60,421 nucleotides of DNA, taken from contig DRFF01000170.1 of the NCBI GenBank assembly GCA_011050685.1, positions 1 to 60,421 on the forward strand, read 5' to 3'. The DNA comes from Aurantimonas coralicida (GTDB lineage Bacteria; Pseudomonadota; Alphaproteobacteria; Rhizobiales; Rhizobiaceae). Below, one piece after another: positions 29,101 to 38,628 of this stretch. The position numbers and the translations under genes are program-made. The notes below the pieces were generated by a model that saw only the letters and a program-made list of their open reading frames with translations, had not been told where the DNA came from and searched no databases. Within the stretch, counting starts at the first letter, position 1, and the number at the start of each line of letters is the position of its first letter.

Positions 29101-30327
29101 ATGATGGAAAAGCCGCAGGGCGCTCCAGTCGAGGGCGACGACATATTCACGATCAGGATCGTCGATACGATCGGCGCGGTCGCGGCCGAGCGATGGGACG
29201 AGTTGGCGGCAGTTGCGGTCGATTCGACTTCCGCCAACACACAAAAAACCACCATCAACCCTTTCGTTTCCCACGCCTTTCTTAGTTCACTGGAAGACAG
29301 CGGCAGCGTTAGCCAACCGGCTGGATGGCTGCCTCAGCATCTGGTTCTTGAAGGCCCAGGCGGGAAGCCCATCGCGGCCGCGCCCGCCTATCTGAAGTCG
29401 CATAGTCAAGGCGAGTATGTCTTCGATCACGGCTGGGCCGACGCGTTCCAGCGGGCCGGCGGTCGCTATTATCCGAAGCTGCAGATGGCGGTGCCTTTCA
29501 CCCCCGCGAGCGGCCCACGTCTTCTGGTCGGAGGCGGCGCTGGTGCGGCAACCCGCCGCATGGCGCTTGCCGAGGGAGCCAAGAGCTACGCCGCCAGGAC
29601 CGGCGTGTCGTCGGTTCATGCGACCTTCCTGCGGCCGGCCGATCGGGCTGCGTTTGAAGACGCGGACTGGCTGCACCGCACCGACCAACAGTTTCATTTT
29701 CACAATCGGGGCTATGACAGCTACGAAGCCTTTCTCGGCACCCTCGCCTCGCGCAAGCGCAAAGCCCTGCGCAAAGAGCGGGCACAGGCGCTCGTCAACG
29801 ACATCTCGATCGAATGGCTGACCGGGCGCGACCTCACCGAGGCCGTATGGGACGCCTTTTACGAGTTCTACATGGACACCGGCAGCCGCAAATGGGGTCG
29901 TCCCTATCTCAATCGCGAATTCTTCAGCCTCGTCGGCGAGCGGATGGGCGCGCAGATCTTGCTGGTGATGGCCAAGCGCAACGGCCGCTACATCGCCGGC
30001 GGACTGAATTTCCTCGGCCCCGATACGATCTACGGCCGTAATTGGGGGTGCGTGGAAGACCACCCCTATCTGCATTTCGAGGTCTGCTACCATCAGGCGA
30101 TCGACTATGCGGTCGCACATGGGCTGGCGGTCGTCGAGGCAGGTGCCCAAGGGGAGCACAAGCTGGCCCGCGGCTACGAGCCGGTGACAACGCATTCGGC
30201 CCATTGGATCGCCCATCCGGGCCTGCGCCGCGCGATCGATGACTATCTCGATCATGAACGCACCGAGGTCGCGCGTGTCGGCGAGATTCTGGGCGGCCAT
30301 ACGCCTTACAAGAAAGATGCGTCCTGA
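29101..30327 (+). CDS. FemAB/GNAT-like protein (DUF482)
   Basis: A 408-residue cytosolic protein of the DUF482 (peptidogalycan biosynthesis/recognition) family, related to FemAB acyltransferases. Typical blocks are FVSHAFLSSLEDSGSV, YLKSHSQGEYVFDHGWADAF, the basic RKRKALRKERAQ helix, and GRNWGCVEDHPYLHFEVCYH with GAQGEHKLARGYEP near the C terminus. The substrate is unknown. It lies 38 bp after the GDPD gene and 97 bp before the HIT gene. Confidence 0.9.
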   Translation: MMEKPQGAPVEGDDIFTIRIVDTIGAVAAERWDELAAVAVDSTSANTQKTTINPFVSHAFLSSLEDSGSVSQPAGWLPQHLVLEGPGGKPIAAAPAYLKSHSQGEYVFDHGWADAFQRAGGRYYPKLQMAVPFTPASGPRLLVGGGAGAATRRMALAEGAKSYAARTGVSSVHATFLRPADRAAFEDADWLHRTDQQFHFHNRGYDSYEAFLGTLASRKRKALRKERAQALVNDISIEWLTGRDLTEAVWDAFYEFYMDTGSRKWGRPYLNREFFSLVGERMGAQILLVMAKRNGRYIAGGLNFLGPDTIYGRNWGCVEDHPYLHFEVCYHQAIDYAVAHGLAVVEAGAQGEHKLARGYEPVTTHSAHWIAHPGLRRAIDDYLDHERTEVARVGEILGGHTPYKKDAS

Positions 30328-30424
30328 TGCGCGGCGAGCGGCACAGTCGACAAAAGCCGCGCGGTGCCGCATCTGTGGAAGCGATCCCCGTGCGTCGGGG
30401 GAGCACAGAGGGGGAAGGATTTTC

Positions 30425-30847
30425 ATGGACACCTATGACGCCGGCAACATCTTTGCGAAAATCCTTCGCGGCGAACTCCCGAGCCAGATTCTCTACGAGA
30501 ACGAGGCGGCTATCGCGATCATGGATGTGATGCCGGAGTCGAAGGGGCATTGCCTGGTCATTCCGAAGACACCCTCACGCAATCTCCTCGATGCCACGGA
30601 CGAGACCTTGGCGAAGGTCATGCCGGTTGTGGCGAAGCTCGCCCGCGCGGTGAAGAAAGCCTTCGAGGCCGATGGCGTGCGGATCACGCAGTTCAACGAG
30701 ACGCCGGCGGGGCAGACCGTCTTTCACCTGCACTTCCATGTGGTGCCGATCTATGACGGGGTGCCGTTGAAACGTCATGCCGGCGGCATGCTCGACCAGG
30801 CTGTCCTCTCCGAGCAGGCCGACCGCATTCGCGCCGCCCTCGGCTGA
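30425..30847 (+). CDS. HIT-family nucleotide hydrolase
   Basis: A 140-residue Hint-type histidine-triad protein. The N terminus has IFAKILRGELPS and the active-site triad is HLHFHVVPIYDG. Family members split purine nucleoside phosphoramidates or AMP-lysine. ATG 30425 is preceded by GGGGGAAGGA; the frame runs 62 codons further upstream without similarity. It ends 29 bp from the convergent azlD gene. Confidence 0.94.
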   Translation: MDTYDAGNIFAKILRGELPSQILYENEAAIAIMDVMPESKGHCLVIPKTPSRNLLDATDETLAKVMPVVAKLARAVKKAFEADGVRITQFNETPAGQTVFHLHFHVVPIYDGVPLKRHAGGMLDQAVLSEQADRIRAALG

Positions 30848-30876
30848 TTGTCCGCAACCTGGCCCGCAGATTGTGC

Positions 30877-31233
30877 TCAGGTCATGACGGCGCCGCCGAT
30901 GAGAATCGCCTCGGCGATGAGAATGGCGACCAGCACCCGCCGGCCCGACAGCAGGTAAGCCGCGAAGCCCGCCGCAAGAGCTCCGACCCGGATGAGCGGG
31001 GCGATCGCGGCGAGCGAACCGGTGGGAAACAGTACCAGCTGCGCGATTACCGCCGCCACCAGCGATGTCGCGATCGTCCGTGCAAAGGCCGCGAAGGGCG
31101 AGTGCTCGTCGATGCGGCCGGCCGACAGAACGCCGAGATAGCGCCATATGTCGGTGGGCAGCCATCCCGCCAAAAGGATGAAGACGAAGGGCCACCAGGG
31201 CTCGGCGATCGCGGTGAAGCTCAAATCGCCCAT
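30877..31233 (-). CDS. azlD: AzlD-family small membrane subunit
   Basis: A 118-residue protein with four predicted helices (WWPFVFILLAGWLPTDIWRYLG at the N terminus). AzlD is the small partner of AzlC, and the pair exports branched-chain amino acids (BrnFE/AzlCD type). Its ATG shares one base with the azlC stop (TGATG), so translation is coupled. The actual substrate here is inferred from family only. Confidence 0.88.
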   Translation of the reverse strand: MGDLSFTAIAEPWWPFVFILLAGWLPTDIWRYLGVLSAGRIDEHSPFAAFARTIATSLVAAVIAQLVLFPTGSLAAIAPLIRVGALAAGFAAYLLSGRRVLVAILIAEAILIGGAVMT

Positions 31234-31970
31234 CACGCGAGCCGCCGCCCTTCGATGATCCGGCCGGCCATATAGGCGACCGTCCCGCCGGCAATTCCGG
31301 CGACCAGGAGTTCGAAGCCGGGTATGAACCAATGGGCCGGCGGCAGAGCCGCCATTCCCGTGAACAGCGCAATACGGCCGGATGCTTCGCGAGCCGTTCC
31401 GAAGAGCGACGTCAGGAAATAGACCGGCGTCAGAAACGCCAGCGCGCCTGTCGCCAGGGCCGGCAATTGGCCCATCAAATTAAAAACAAGGGCGACGAGG
31501 ACGGTGTTGATCGTCGTCAGGGTTACGGCGAAGGCGCCGAAGAACACGGTGCGTTTGTCGCGCGGCACGGTCTCGATCCGCTCCATTGCGAAGATCCAGC
31601 CGGTTATCGCGACGAAATGCGACAGGAAGAGTAGCGTCCCGGTTCGGGTCTTCGGTCCTTTGATCACCGGCATCAGCGCGACGACCATCGGCATCATCCG
31701 CAACGACGACAGTGCGACCGCCAAAGCGGTCGCCGGAAGCGAGGCACCGGCGGTGATGGCCCCGACCAGAACGATTTTCGCCGGCAACGCCCAGACCGTG
31801 GCGGTCATGAACGAGGCTTCAACCCAGGTCAGGCCGGCATCGCGGCAGAGTGCCGCGAAGCCGACAAAGGCGGTGGTGAGGATCAGCGCCGGCGGGCTGG
31901 TGATTCCCCTGATGCCCTGGAGGGCCCAGAACAGGGAGGAGCGATCTCGTGCGGCTGTCTCACCATGCAT
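31233..31970 (-). CDS. azlC: AzlC-family permease (branched-chain amino acid exporter)
   Basis: A 245-residue inner-membrane protein with six to seven helices and the AzlC segments TSPPALILTTAFVGFAALCR and AVALSSLRMMPMVVALMPVI. It is the large subunit of the AzlCD exporter and is followed by azlD with a TGATG junction. A bidirectional terminator separates it from clpA upstream. No Lrp-like regulator is beside it. Confidence 0.9.
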   Translation of the reverse strand: MHGETAARDRSSLFWALQGIRGITSPPALILTTAFVGFAALCRDAGLTWVEASFMTATVWALPAKIVLVGAITAGASLPATALAVALSSLRMMPMVVALMPVIKGPKTRTGTLLFLSHFVAITGWIFAMERIETVPRDKRTVFFGAFAVTLTTINTVLVALVFNLMGQLPALATGALAFLTPVYFLTSLFGTAREASGRIALFTGMAALPPAHWFIPGFELLVAGIAGGTVAYMAGRIIEGRRLA

Positions 31971-31999
31971 CGTTCAGGTCTCTGGAAGGATGTGCACGA

Positions 32000-32030
32000 A
32001 AAAGGGGTCGCCGATGGAGCGACCCCTTTT
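32000..32030. terminator. Terminator between clpA and azlC
   Basis: AAAAGGGGTCGC (32000-32011) and GCGACCCCTTTT (32019-32030) pair perfectly over 12 bp around a 7-base loop, giving A/T runs on both flanks. It sits 12 bases past the clpA stop and should end clpA transcription on the minus strand. Confidence 0.85.
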
Positions 32031-32041
32031 GGATTTGCGGA

Positions 32042-34540
32042 TCAGGAGGATTTGCGTGGGACCTTCGGCACGGTGCCGGGGCGTTTGCCGGGGCGCGACG
32101 CCACCACCGTTGCAAGCTCGCCGTCGGCGTCGCCCCCGCCGGCCGCATCGTCGTCATCCTCGGACGGAGCGTCGTCGAAGTCCGGTCCGTCGGCCGCGAC
32201 CTTCACCCGCTTCTTCGCCTTGGACGAACGCTTCGGTTTGGGCGGAACCACGTCGGCGATCGCCTCCAGCTTCAGCTGCTTTTCACCATCCTCCGCCTCG
32301 ACGACGGTGACCTTGACCGTCCCACCATGCTTGAGCTTGCCGAACAGCACCTCATCCGCCAGCGGCTTCTTGATGTGCTCCTGAATGACCCGGCTGAGCG
32401 GACGCGCGCCCATATTCTCGTCATAGCCCTTGTTGGCCAACCAAGCGACGGCTTCCGGCGCCAGATCGAAGGTCACACCGCGCTCGGAGAGCTGAGCCTC
32501 AAGCTGCATGACGAACTTCTCGACCACCTGATGAATCACCGGGGTCGGCAGTGCGCCGAACGGTATGATGGCATCGAGCCGGTTGCGGAACTCGGGCGTG
32601 AACAAACGATTGATCGCCTCCTCGTCCGCTCCGGTCCGCCTCGAATGTCCGAAGCCGATGTTGGCCTTGGCCATCTCCGATGCCCCGGCATTGGTCGTCA
32701 TGATCAGAATCACATTGCGGAAATCGATCTGCTTGCCGTTGTGATCGGTCAGCTTGCCGTGGTCCATCACCTGCAGAAGGATATTGAAGAGGTCCGGATG
32801 GGCCTTCTCGATTTCATCCAGAAGCAGCACGCAATGGGGATGCTGATCGACGCCATCGGTGAGCAGCCCGCCCTGGTCGAAGCCGACATATCCCGGAGGT
32901 GCGCCGATCAGCCGCGAGACCGTGTGGCGTTCCATGTATTCCGACATGTCGAAGCGCAGCAGTTCCACACCAAGCGCCGACGCCAGTTGGCGAGCGACCT
33001 CGGTCTTGCCGACGCCGGTCGGACCCGAGAACAAATAGGAGCCGATCGGCTTGTCCGGCTCGCGCAGTCCGGCCCGGGCCAGCTTGATCGCCGAGGCCAA
33101 ACCGTCGATCGCCGCGTCCTGGCCGTAGACCACCCGTTTCAGCTGCGCATCGAGATGAGCCAGAACGACCTCGTCGTCCTTGGAGACGGCCTTCGGCGGG
33201 ATGCGCGCCATGGTCGCGACAGTCGCCTCTATCTCCTTCACCCCGATCTGCTTCTTGCGCCGGGATTCGGGCAACAGCATCTGCGAAGCCCCGGTTTCAT
33301 CGATCACGTCGATCGCCTTGTCCGGCAGCTTGCGGTCGTTGATATAGCGGGCTGACAATTCCACCGCCGACTTGATCGCATCATTGGTGAACTTCACCCG
33401 GTGGAAGTCCTCGAAATAGGGCTTCAATCCCTTGAGGATCGACACCGTATCGTCGATCGACGGCTCCTTGACGTCGATCTTCTGGAAGCGGCGGACCAGC
33501 GCCCGGTCCTTTTCGAAGAACTGGCGGTACTCCTTGTAGGTCGTCGAGCCGATGCAGCGGATCGCGCCCGAAGACAGCGCCGGCTTCAAGAGGTTCGACG
33601 CGTCCATCGCGCCGCCCGACGTCGCGCCGGCGCCGATGACCGTGTGAATCTCGTCGATGAACAGGATCGCGCCCGGATACTCCTCGAGTTCCTTGACCAC
33701 CTGTTTCAGGCGCTCCTCGAAATCGCCCCGATAGCGGGTTCCGGCCAGCAGCGTTCCCATGTCGAGGGAAAAGATCGTCGCATCGGCGAGCACGTCCGGC
33801 ACGTCGCCTTCGACCACTCGCTTCGCCAACCCCTCGGCGATCGCCGTCTTGCCGACGCCCGGATCGCCGACATACAGCGGATTATTCTTGGAGCGCCGAC
33901 ACAGCACCTGGATCGTGCGGTTGATTTCCTCGGCGCGGCCAATCAGCGGATCGATCTTACCCTTGCGCGCCTTCTCGTTGAGGTTCGAACAATAGGCCGT
34001 CAGCGCATCCTGCGGCGTCTTGCGCTTGCCTTCCTCGTCCTGGCCAACGGTCGACTGGTCCTCTTCCACGCCGCGGATGGGCCGGCTCTCGGTGACCCCG
34101 GGGCGCTTGGAAATCCCATGCGAGATGAAATTGACCGCATCGTAGCGGGTCATTTCCTGCTCCTGCAGGAAATAAGCGGCATGGCTCTCGCGCTCGGCGA
34201 AAATGGCGACGAGCACGTTCGCCCCGGTCACTTCTTCGCGACCCGAGGACTGCACATGGATGACCGCCCGCTGGATCACCCGATGGAACCCGGCGGTGGG
34301 CTTGGAGTCCTCGTCATGTCCGGTCACGAGATTGGCGAGTTCGGTGTCGATGTAAGTCGTCAGATTCCTACGCAGGACATCAAGGTCGACGCTGCAGCCC
34401 TGCATCACCGCAGCCGCATCCTTGTCTTCCAGGAGCGCCAGCAGCAGATGCTCCAGGGTCGCGAATTCCTGTCGCCGCTCGTTGGCAAGTGTCAGCGCCT
34501 GATGCAGCGATTTCTCTAGGCTCTGCGAAAATGTCGGCAA
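32042..34540 (-). CDS. clpA: ClpA, AAA+ unfoldase of the ClpAP protease
   Basis: An 832-residue hexameric unfoldase that threads substrates into ClpP. Domains in order: Clp N domain (about 1-145), AAA+ module 1 with [11 protein letters not shown]+ module 2 with GPTGVGKT (about residue 510), the ClpP-docking loop IGF in KANIGFGHS, and the D2 small domain. E. coli ClpA has 758 residues; the extra C-terminal 70 are a basic patch ([11 protein letters not shown]) followed by an acidic run ([11 protein letters not shown]) and a basic end. clpS lies 8 bp upstream on the same strand. No clpP is in the window. Confidence 0.97.
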   Translation of the reverse strand: MPTFSQSLEKSLHQALTLANERRQEFATLEHLLLALLEDKDAAAVMQGCSVDLDVLRRNLTTYIDTELANLVTGHDEDSKPTAGFHRVIQRAVIHVQSSGREEVTGANVLVAIFAERESHAAYFLQEQEMTRYDAVNFISHGISKRPGVTESRPIRGVEEDQSTVGQDEEGKRKTPQDALTAYCSNLNEKARKGKIDPLIGRAEEINRTIQVLCRRSKNNPLYVGDPGVGKTAIAEGLAKRVVEGDVPDVLADATIFSLDMGTLLAGTRYRGDFEERLKQVVKELEEYPGAILFIDEIHTVIGAGATSGGAMDASNLLKPALSSGAIRCIGSTTYKEYRQFFEKDRALVRRFQKIDVKEPSIDDTVSILKGLKPYFEDFHRVKFTNDAIKSAVELSARYINDRKLPDKAIDVIDETGASQMLLPESRRKKQIGVKEIEATVATMARIPPKAVSKDDEVVLAHLDAQLKRVVYGQDAAIDGLASAIKLARAGLREPDKPIGSYLFSGPTGVGKTEVARQLASALGVELLRFDMSEYMERHTVSRLIGAPPGYVGFDQGGLLTDGVDQHPHCVLLLDEIEKAHPDLFNILLQVMDHGKLTDHNGKQIDFRNVILIMTTNAGASEMAKANIGFGHSRRTGADEEAINRLFTPEFRNRLDAIIPFGALPTPVIHQVVEKFVMQLEAQLSERGVTFDLAPEAVAWLANKGYDENMGARPLSRVIQEHIKKPLADEVLFGKLKHGGTVKVTVVEAEDGEKQLKLEAIADVVPPKPKRSSKAKKRVKVAADGPDFDDAPSEDDDDAAGGGDADGELATVVASRPGKRPGTVPKVPRKSS

Positions 34541-34548
34541 GCTTCACC

Positions 34549-34944
34549 TCAGTTCTTTTCCATCACGCATTGCAGCGGATGTTGATGTTGGCGGGCGAAA
34601 TCCATGACCTGCGTGACCTTCGTCTCCGCTACCTCGTAGGTAAAGACCCCACATTCGCCAACACCGTGGTTGTGCACATGCAGCATGACCCTGGTGGCTG
34701 CCTCGCGATCCTTCTGAAAGAACCGCTCCAGAACGTGAATGACAAACTCCATCGGAGTGTAATCGTCGTTCAGAAGCAGCACCCTGTAAAGGCTCGGCTT
34801 CCTGGTTTTCGGCTTTGTCCGCGTGATGACGGACGTTCCGCGCTCCGTATCTTCCTTATCCTCCCGGCCGGCCTGAGCCTTGGCGGCCAAACCACCGCCG
34901 CGGGTCGGAAATGCGTCTTCGCTCAAATCAGCCACCATCGTCAT
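34549..34944 (-). CDS. clpS: ClpS, N-degron adaptor of ClpAP
   Basis: A 131-residue adaptor that hands proteins with bulky N-terminal residues to ClpA. The core [18 protein letters not shown] and [19 protein letters not shown] provide the N-degron pocket and the ClpA contact. The N-terminal 40 residues are a flexible, charged extension. It precedes clpA by 8 bp, the usual operon order. Confidence 0.96.
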   Translation of the reverse strand: MTMVADLSEDAFPTRGGGLAAKAQAGREDKEDTERGTSVITRTKPKTRKPSLYRVLLLNDDYTPMEFVIHVLERFFQKDREAATRVMLHVHNHGVGECGVFTYEVAETKVTQVMDFARQHQHPLQCVMEKN

Positions 34945-35055
34945 CGCATCGTATGTATGTGCCGAAGCCGGGATTTTAAGACGGCTCGCGTTCGCGGCAA
35001 AGCATCATTGCGAGTTCATGTCGACCGCCGGCGATCGGCGCGACCGGGATAACGC

Positions 35056-35086
35056 AAAAAAGGCCCGGCGAACCGCCGGACCTTTT
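35056..35086 (-). terminator. Terminator between phasin and clpS
   Basis: On the minus strand AAAAGGTCCGGCG-GTT-CGCCGGGCCTTTTTT forms a stable stem with one mismatch and a six-T tail, 55 bases past the phasin stop. Confidence 0.85.
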
Positions 35087-35140
35087 CGACTTATTAGGTG
35101 GGGCTGGAGCCGTCCTTGCGGGCGGCTCACATGCGCGAGA

Positions 35141-35527
35141 TCAGGCGGCGGCCTTCTTTTCTACCGACTGAGCCGCCTGCTTGGCGGTGCGGCTGCCCGT
35201 ATCCGCGGCGGTCAGCGCCGTCTGCTCGAAAGGCTTGTAGGCCTGCTTGGCAAGGTCGGCATAGATCTCGCCCATCCGCGTCGCCTGGGAGACCCAGCTC
35301 TGATAGGCGGTCTTGGCGTAATCGGTCTGCAGCTCGATGCCCTTGTCCAGGGTCTTGGTCTTGAACAGCTTCTCCAGCATCTCCGCCTGTTGTTCGTAGG
35401 CGCGCTTGGTGAAATCCGACGTTTCCGCCGCGATCTGCTGGAAACCCTTCGTCACGACGGACGCCGACTTGACCGCGTTGTCCATGGCTTCCTGAGTGAT
35501 TTTGCTGGCGTCTTCGTAAACGTTCAT
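35141..35527 (-). CDS. Phasin-family protein
   Basis: A 128-residue, almost entirely helical protein of the phasin 2 family, which coats polyhydroxyalkanoate granules or acts as a general stress protein. Visible features are the N-terminal DASKITQEAMDNAVKSASVV, FQQIAAETSDFTKRAYEQQ and an alanine/lysine-rich C terminus. ATG 35527 fits the family length. It stands alone between its own terminator and a 342-bp upstream region; no PHA synthase gene is in the window. Confidence 0.9.
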   Translation of the reverse strand: MNVYEDASKITQEAMDNAVKSASVVTKGFQQIAAETSDFTKRAYEQQAEMLEKLFKTKTLDKGIELQTDYAKTAYQSWVSQATRMGEIYADLAKQAYKPFEQTALTAADTGSRTAKQAAQSVEKKAAA

Positions 35528-35869
35528 CGTGCGAATCCCTGAGATTGGTGGTTCGGCGGGGCAGTTGCGCATGATCGCGATCCGCGCCCGATGGCAGTCA
35601 CAATATATTGCGATGCACAATAAAAATCAAGAGTACGCTGCAGTGCGAAATTCGCTTCGCACCATCGGGTAGTGCAGTCTCTCGAATCGGTCGATTGCGA
35701 CGCAGCGATCGAACAATTCGACAACCATAAACCGATTGGTAAGTCGGCCGGATTACGCTCGTGGACAATAAGCCGACGTTGTGTGGGTGGAATGGCGACC
35801 AGCCTTCAGGGCCTGTTCCTTTCCGCTGCCCCACGCCGTCACGTGTTGCCCGAGTGAGAGAGTTGCCGC
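35528..35869. promoter_or_regulatory. Divergent control region between phasin and DD-carboxypeptidase
   Basis: No gene is visible in these 342 bp. It holds an AT-rich patch (about 35600-35630) and a perfect inverted repeat GTGCGAA-ATTCGC-TTCGCAC (35643-35662), 116 bp upstream of the phasin ATG. TGC/GCA-rich pieces (TTGCGATGCA, CGCTGCAGTGCG) nearby recall PhaR operators described upstream of phasin genes in other alphaproteobacteria; that reading is tentative. Confidence 0.4.
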
Positions 35870-37360
35870 GTGCGTAACCAATTCGACGGACTCAAGACCG
35901 CTGCCAGAAAACTGACCAGGATGTTCGTGCTCGCCGCTATGGGGGCGGGTCTTTCGCTGACCCATGCCGCCGGTGCCGACGCCAATCCGAAATATGCCGG
36001 CTTTGTCATCGACGCCAACAATGGTCAGGTGCTGTATTCGGAGAATGCCGACGCGCCGCGTTATCCCGCGTCGCTGACCAAGATGATGACCCTGTACATG
36101 ACCTTCGATGCCTTGAAGAACGGGCGGGCTTCGCTTGGGAGCCAGATGCCCGTCTCGGCCTATGCGGCCGGCCGGCCGCCCTCGAAGCTCGGATTGAAGT
36201 CCGGGTCCACTTTAACGGTCGAGGAAGGTATCTACGCGCTCGTCACCAAGTCCGCCAACGACGCCGCCGTCGTCCTGGCGGAATTTCTTGCCGGTTCGGA
36301 ATCGTCCTTCGCGGAGCAGATGACGGCGAAGGCGCGCAGGATTGGCATGCGGGCGACGACCTTTCGCAATGCCAACGGCCTGCCGGACAACGCGCAGCGA
36401 ACCACGGCCCGGGATATGGCGACGCTCGGCATCGCGCTCAGGGAGCATTTCCCGGAATATTACAAATATTTCAGCACGCGCTCCTACAGCTTTCGCGGAC
36501 GCCGGCTGGGCAACCACAATCGCGTCCTGGGACGCTTCCAGGGGACCGACGGCATCAAGACCGGCTATATCAACGCCTCCGGTTTCAACCTCGTCAGTTC
36601 GGTGGCACGTGACGGCAAGAGCCTCGTCGCAGTCGTGATGGGAGGGCGTTCAGGGCGATCCCGCGACGACCACATGGTCGAACTCCTGAATCGCTATTTC
36701 CCCAAGGCCAGCACGCGAGACACCGGCCCGCTGGTTGCGTCGCGCGCGGTGGGGGCAGTTGCGAACGTCGTCGTGGCCGAATTACCCAAGCGCGGTCCCG
36801 TTCCCGATTCCCGGCCAGTCATTCCGGCGTCGATCGATGAGCGCATCGCGCTTGCCTACGGTTCGGAGCCGGCGGCCGCCATCGCCCGCCTGCCGGAACC
36901 GCGGAGCCGCCCTCTCCTCGGCCGAGACGCTCTGCGGGCCGCCCTCGTCCAGGAGCGTCCGGTGAGGCGGACTCCGTTCCCCGGATCCAGTCGCAGCATT
37001 CCGGCAGCTTTCGGTATTCCGCTTCCGCCGTCAGCCATTCCCGGTGGCAAGGATCTCGACCCGAGGACGACCGGTTCGGTCACGGCGAGCACCGCGCCCG
37101 CATCGACGCCAGCCTCGGCCTGGGTGGTGCAGATCGCCGCGACCCCCGGTGCCGACCAGGCTATGGCGATGCTCGGCGAAGCCAAGAATAAGGTGGGCGG
37201 GCCGCTATCATCGGCGGTGCCATTCACCGAGACTGTCAAAAGCGGTTCCCAGACGCTCCATCGCGCGCGCTTTGCGGGTTTTGCCACCAAGGATCAGGCT
37301 CGGAGCGCCTGCGCGGCGCTCAAACGTAATGCCTATAATTGCTACGCGGTCGCGAACTGA
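35870..37360 (+). CDS. D-alanyl-D-alanine carboxypeptidase with C-terminal SPOR domain
   Basis: A 496-residue DacA-type penicillin-binding protein that trims peptidoglycan stem peptides in the periplasm. A signal sequence covers residues about 16-34. The serine-protease-like active site is S68-L-T-K71, S126-A-N128 and K228-T-G230, all intact. A proline/arginine-rich linker of about 120 residues leads to a SPOR domain (about 415-496, starting WVVQIAATPGADQAMAML), which binds denuded glycan and would target the enzyme to the division site. The start is GTG 35870 with a weak ribosome site. Confidence 0.93.
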   Translation: MRNQFDGLKTAARKLTRMFVLAAMGAGLSLTHAAGADANPKYAGFVIDANNGQVLYSENADAPRYPASLTKMMTLYMTFDALKNGRASLGSQMPVSAYAAGRPPSKLGLKSGSTLTVEEGIYALVTKSANDAAVVLAEFLAGSESSFAEQMTAKARRIGMRATTFRNANGLPDNAQRTTARDMATLGIALREHFPEYYKYFSTRSYSFRGRRLGNHNRVLGRFQGTDGIKTGYINASGFNLVSSVARDGKSLVAVVMGGRSGRSRDDHMVELLNRYFPKASTRDTGPLVASRAVGAVANVVVAELPKRGPVPDSRPVIPASIDERIALAYGSEPAAAIARLPEPRSRPLLGRDALRAALVQERPVRRTPFPGSSRSIPAAFGIPLPPSAIPGGKDLDPRTTGSVTASTAPASTPASAWVVQIAATPGADQAMAMLGEAKNKVGGPLSSAVPFTETVKSGSQTLHRARFAGFATKDQARSACAALKRNAYNCYAVAN

Positions 37361-37435
37361 CTCGAACGGGATGGCGGGCACCGCCACCGGCCGCAATCCC
37401 ACGATTTCCCTGTGTTGTGTATAAAGGGTTCCGTC

Positions 37436-37705
37436 ATGTCGATCGAGCTAAGCAGACTCGGGCTTGTCCCGCCAGAACATCAGCCAGGCTGCTCTCCCTC
37501 GACAGGGTTGCATCCATTGCAGCAGGCGGCGATGCGTCTTTCCGACGTCCGCGAGGGGCGCTCCCGCCTGAAGGCAAAGGATCTCGTCGGCCTGCTACTG
37601 TCGCACGGCGCCCGGGCCTGGCGGGCGTCGCAGCCGGTCTGTTACAGCCGGATCAAGACAGCGGGCCCTTGCGGAGCGCCGGCGGTCAGGCTTCGCTTCC
37701 GCTAA
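37436..37705 (+). CDS. Hypothetical protein of 89 residues
   Basis: An open frame starts at ATG 37436 with AAGG about eight bases upstream and a TATAAA stretch just before. The product is basic with no membrane segment, four cysteines at most and no motif I recognise. Third-position GC is moderate, lower than in neighbouring genes, and the frame could be chance. It lies between the DD-carboxypeptidase gene and convergent DUF1489. Confidence 0.3.
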   Translation: MSIELSRLGLVPPEHQPGCSPSTGLHPLQQAAMRLSDVREGRSRLKAKDLVGLLLSHGARAWRASQPVCYSRIKTAGPCGAPAVRLRFR

Positions 37706-37742
37706 TCGCACGCCGCTCGCAGCGATGGGCGGCCAGCGAAAA

Positions 37743-38180
37743 TTACAGAAGTCCCAGCTCCATCAGTTCCCGGCGAAGATCCGGCGGAAACTGCTCCTCT
37801 CCCGATGCGGCATCGGGGATGTCGGCCGGCGCGTCCTCCGCCTTGAAATAACGCCATCCCTGAAAAGCGCGTCGGGGCTGCCAGACGGTGCGCACGAGAA
37901 CCGGTTGCAGCACAATGTGGCACCGCTTGATTCCCTCCCCGTCGGTAAACGGCCGGATGGCGATAATTGGCTGGCGTACCTGGACCTGGCCCTTAATCAC
38001 CCAATAGAGCGAGCCGCCATCGATGATGTCGTCGACTCGCGTCGGGGTCATGCGTGTGGTGTGCGTATACTCGGCTGACAGGCCGCCGCGGCGCGCCCTG
38101 GCGAGGCGATTTTCCACATGCGTTTCCAGCTCGTCGATGCTTTCGACGCCGACGCACAGTTTGATCAAATGCAGAGCCAT
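37743..38180 (-). CDS. DUF1489 family protein
   Basis: A 145-residue cytosolic protein whose N terminus MALHLIKLCVGVESIDELE and central VIKGQVQVRQPIIAIRPF and WQPRRAFQGWRYFKAEDAP match the DUF1489 family, which is largely alphaproteobacterial and of unknown function. The C-terminal PPDLRRELMELGLL is also typical. Length is normal. No operon partner is obvious. Confidence 0.9.
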   Translation of the reverse strand: MALHLIKLCVGVESIDELETHVENRLARARRGGLSAEYTHTTRMTPTRVDDIIDGGSLYWVIKGQVQVRQPIIAIRPFTDGEGIKRCHIVLQPVLVRTVWQPRRAFQGWRYFKAEDAPADIPDAASGEEQFPPDLRRELMELGLL

Positions 38181-38349
38181 ACCGACGCTTGTCGGGGCAA
38201 TCCCCGTCTTGCGTCAAGGCTGCCGAACGGTAAATCGCATTCGGCGTGGACGAGGTTTGCGGCCGAGGCGCGCACGAGAAGTCACCGTCCCCGAAAAAGG
38301 CGGCAACAGGCGGGCTCCGTCGTCTGACCGCCCCGTTACCGATGCGAAT

Positions 38350-38380
38350 AAAACGGCCCTGCGATGACATCACAGGGCCG
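38350..38380 (-). terminator. Terminator of the small membrane-protein gene
   Basis: On the minus strand CGGCCCTG and CAGGGCCG (38373-38380 and 38354-38361) pair around an 11-base loop and are followed by TTTTATT. It lies about 55 bases past the stop of the 41-residue gene and supports that gene being real. Confidence 0.75.
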
Positions 38381-38433
38381 GGTCTCTCGGACATTCGAAT
38401 GAGGTGTCTTGCCGGTTCGCTCCGGCCGCGCCG

Positions 38434-38559
38434 TCAGTTGGCCGCGATCGCGATCGTCTCGGGCACGCTGAAGAGGAAACCGAGAAGCAGTAATGCCGAG
38501 AAGATCGAAACCGTCCAGACGGTTACGCCCCAGCACGACTTGCGCACGCTGTCATCCAT
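38434..38559 (-). CDS. Small single-span membrane protein (41 residues)
   Basis: ATG 38557-38559 opens a 41-codon frame beginning MDDSVRKSCWGVTVWTVSIF and ending SVPETIAIAAN. Residues about 10-31 form one hydrophobic helix; the N terminus is charged. AGGA lies about 11 bases upstream, an intrinsic terminator follows the stop, and a CtrA-type box lies 70 bp upstream, so the short frame is flanked by its own signals. I do not recognise the family; it does not show the Flp pilin motif. A regulatory partner of a membrane complex is possible but unsupported. Confidence 0.65.
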   Translation of the reverse strand: MDDSVRKSCWGVTVWTVSIFSALLLLGFLFSVPETIAIAAN

Positions 38560-38628
38560 TTGAAACACAATCCTGATTCATGAAGCTGGCGAACCGCTTA
38601 CGACCCCCCGTCCGGCGATCCGCAGTGG

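Noticed and set aside
31504-32310. A plus-strand frame across azlC, the terminator and the clpA end
   Set aside because: It would read through a strong terminator hairpin and opposite two conserved genes.
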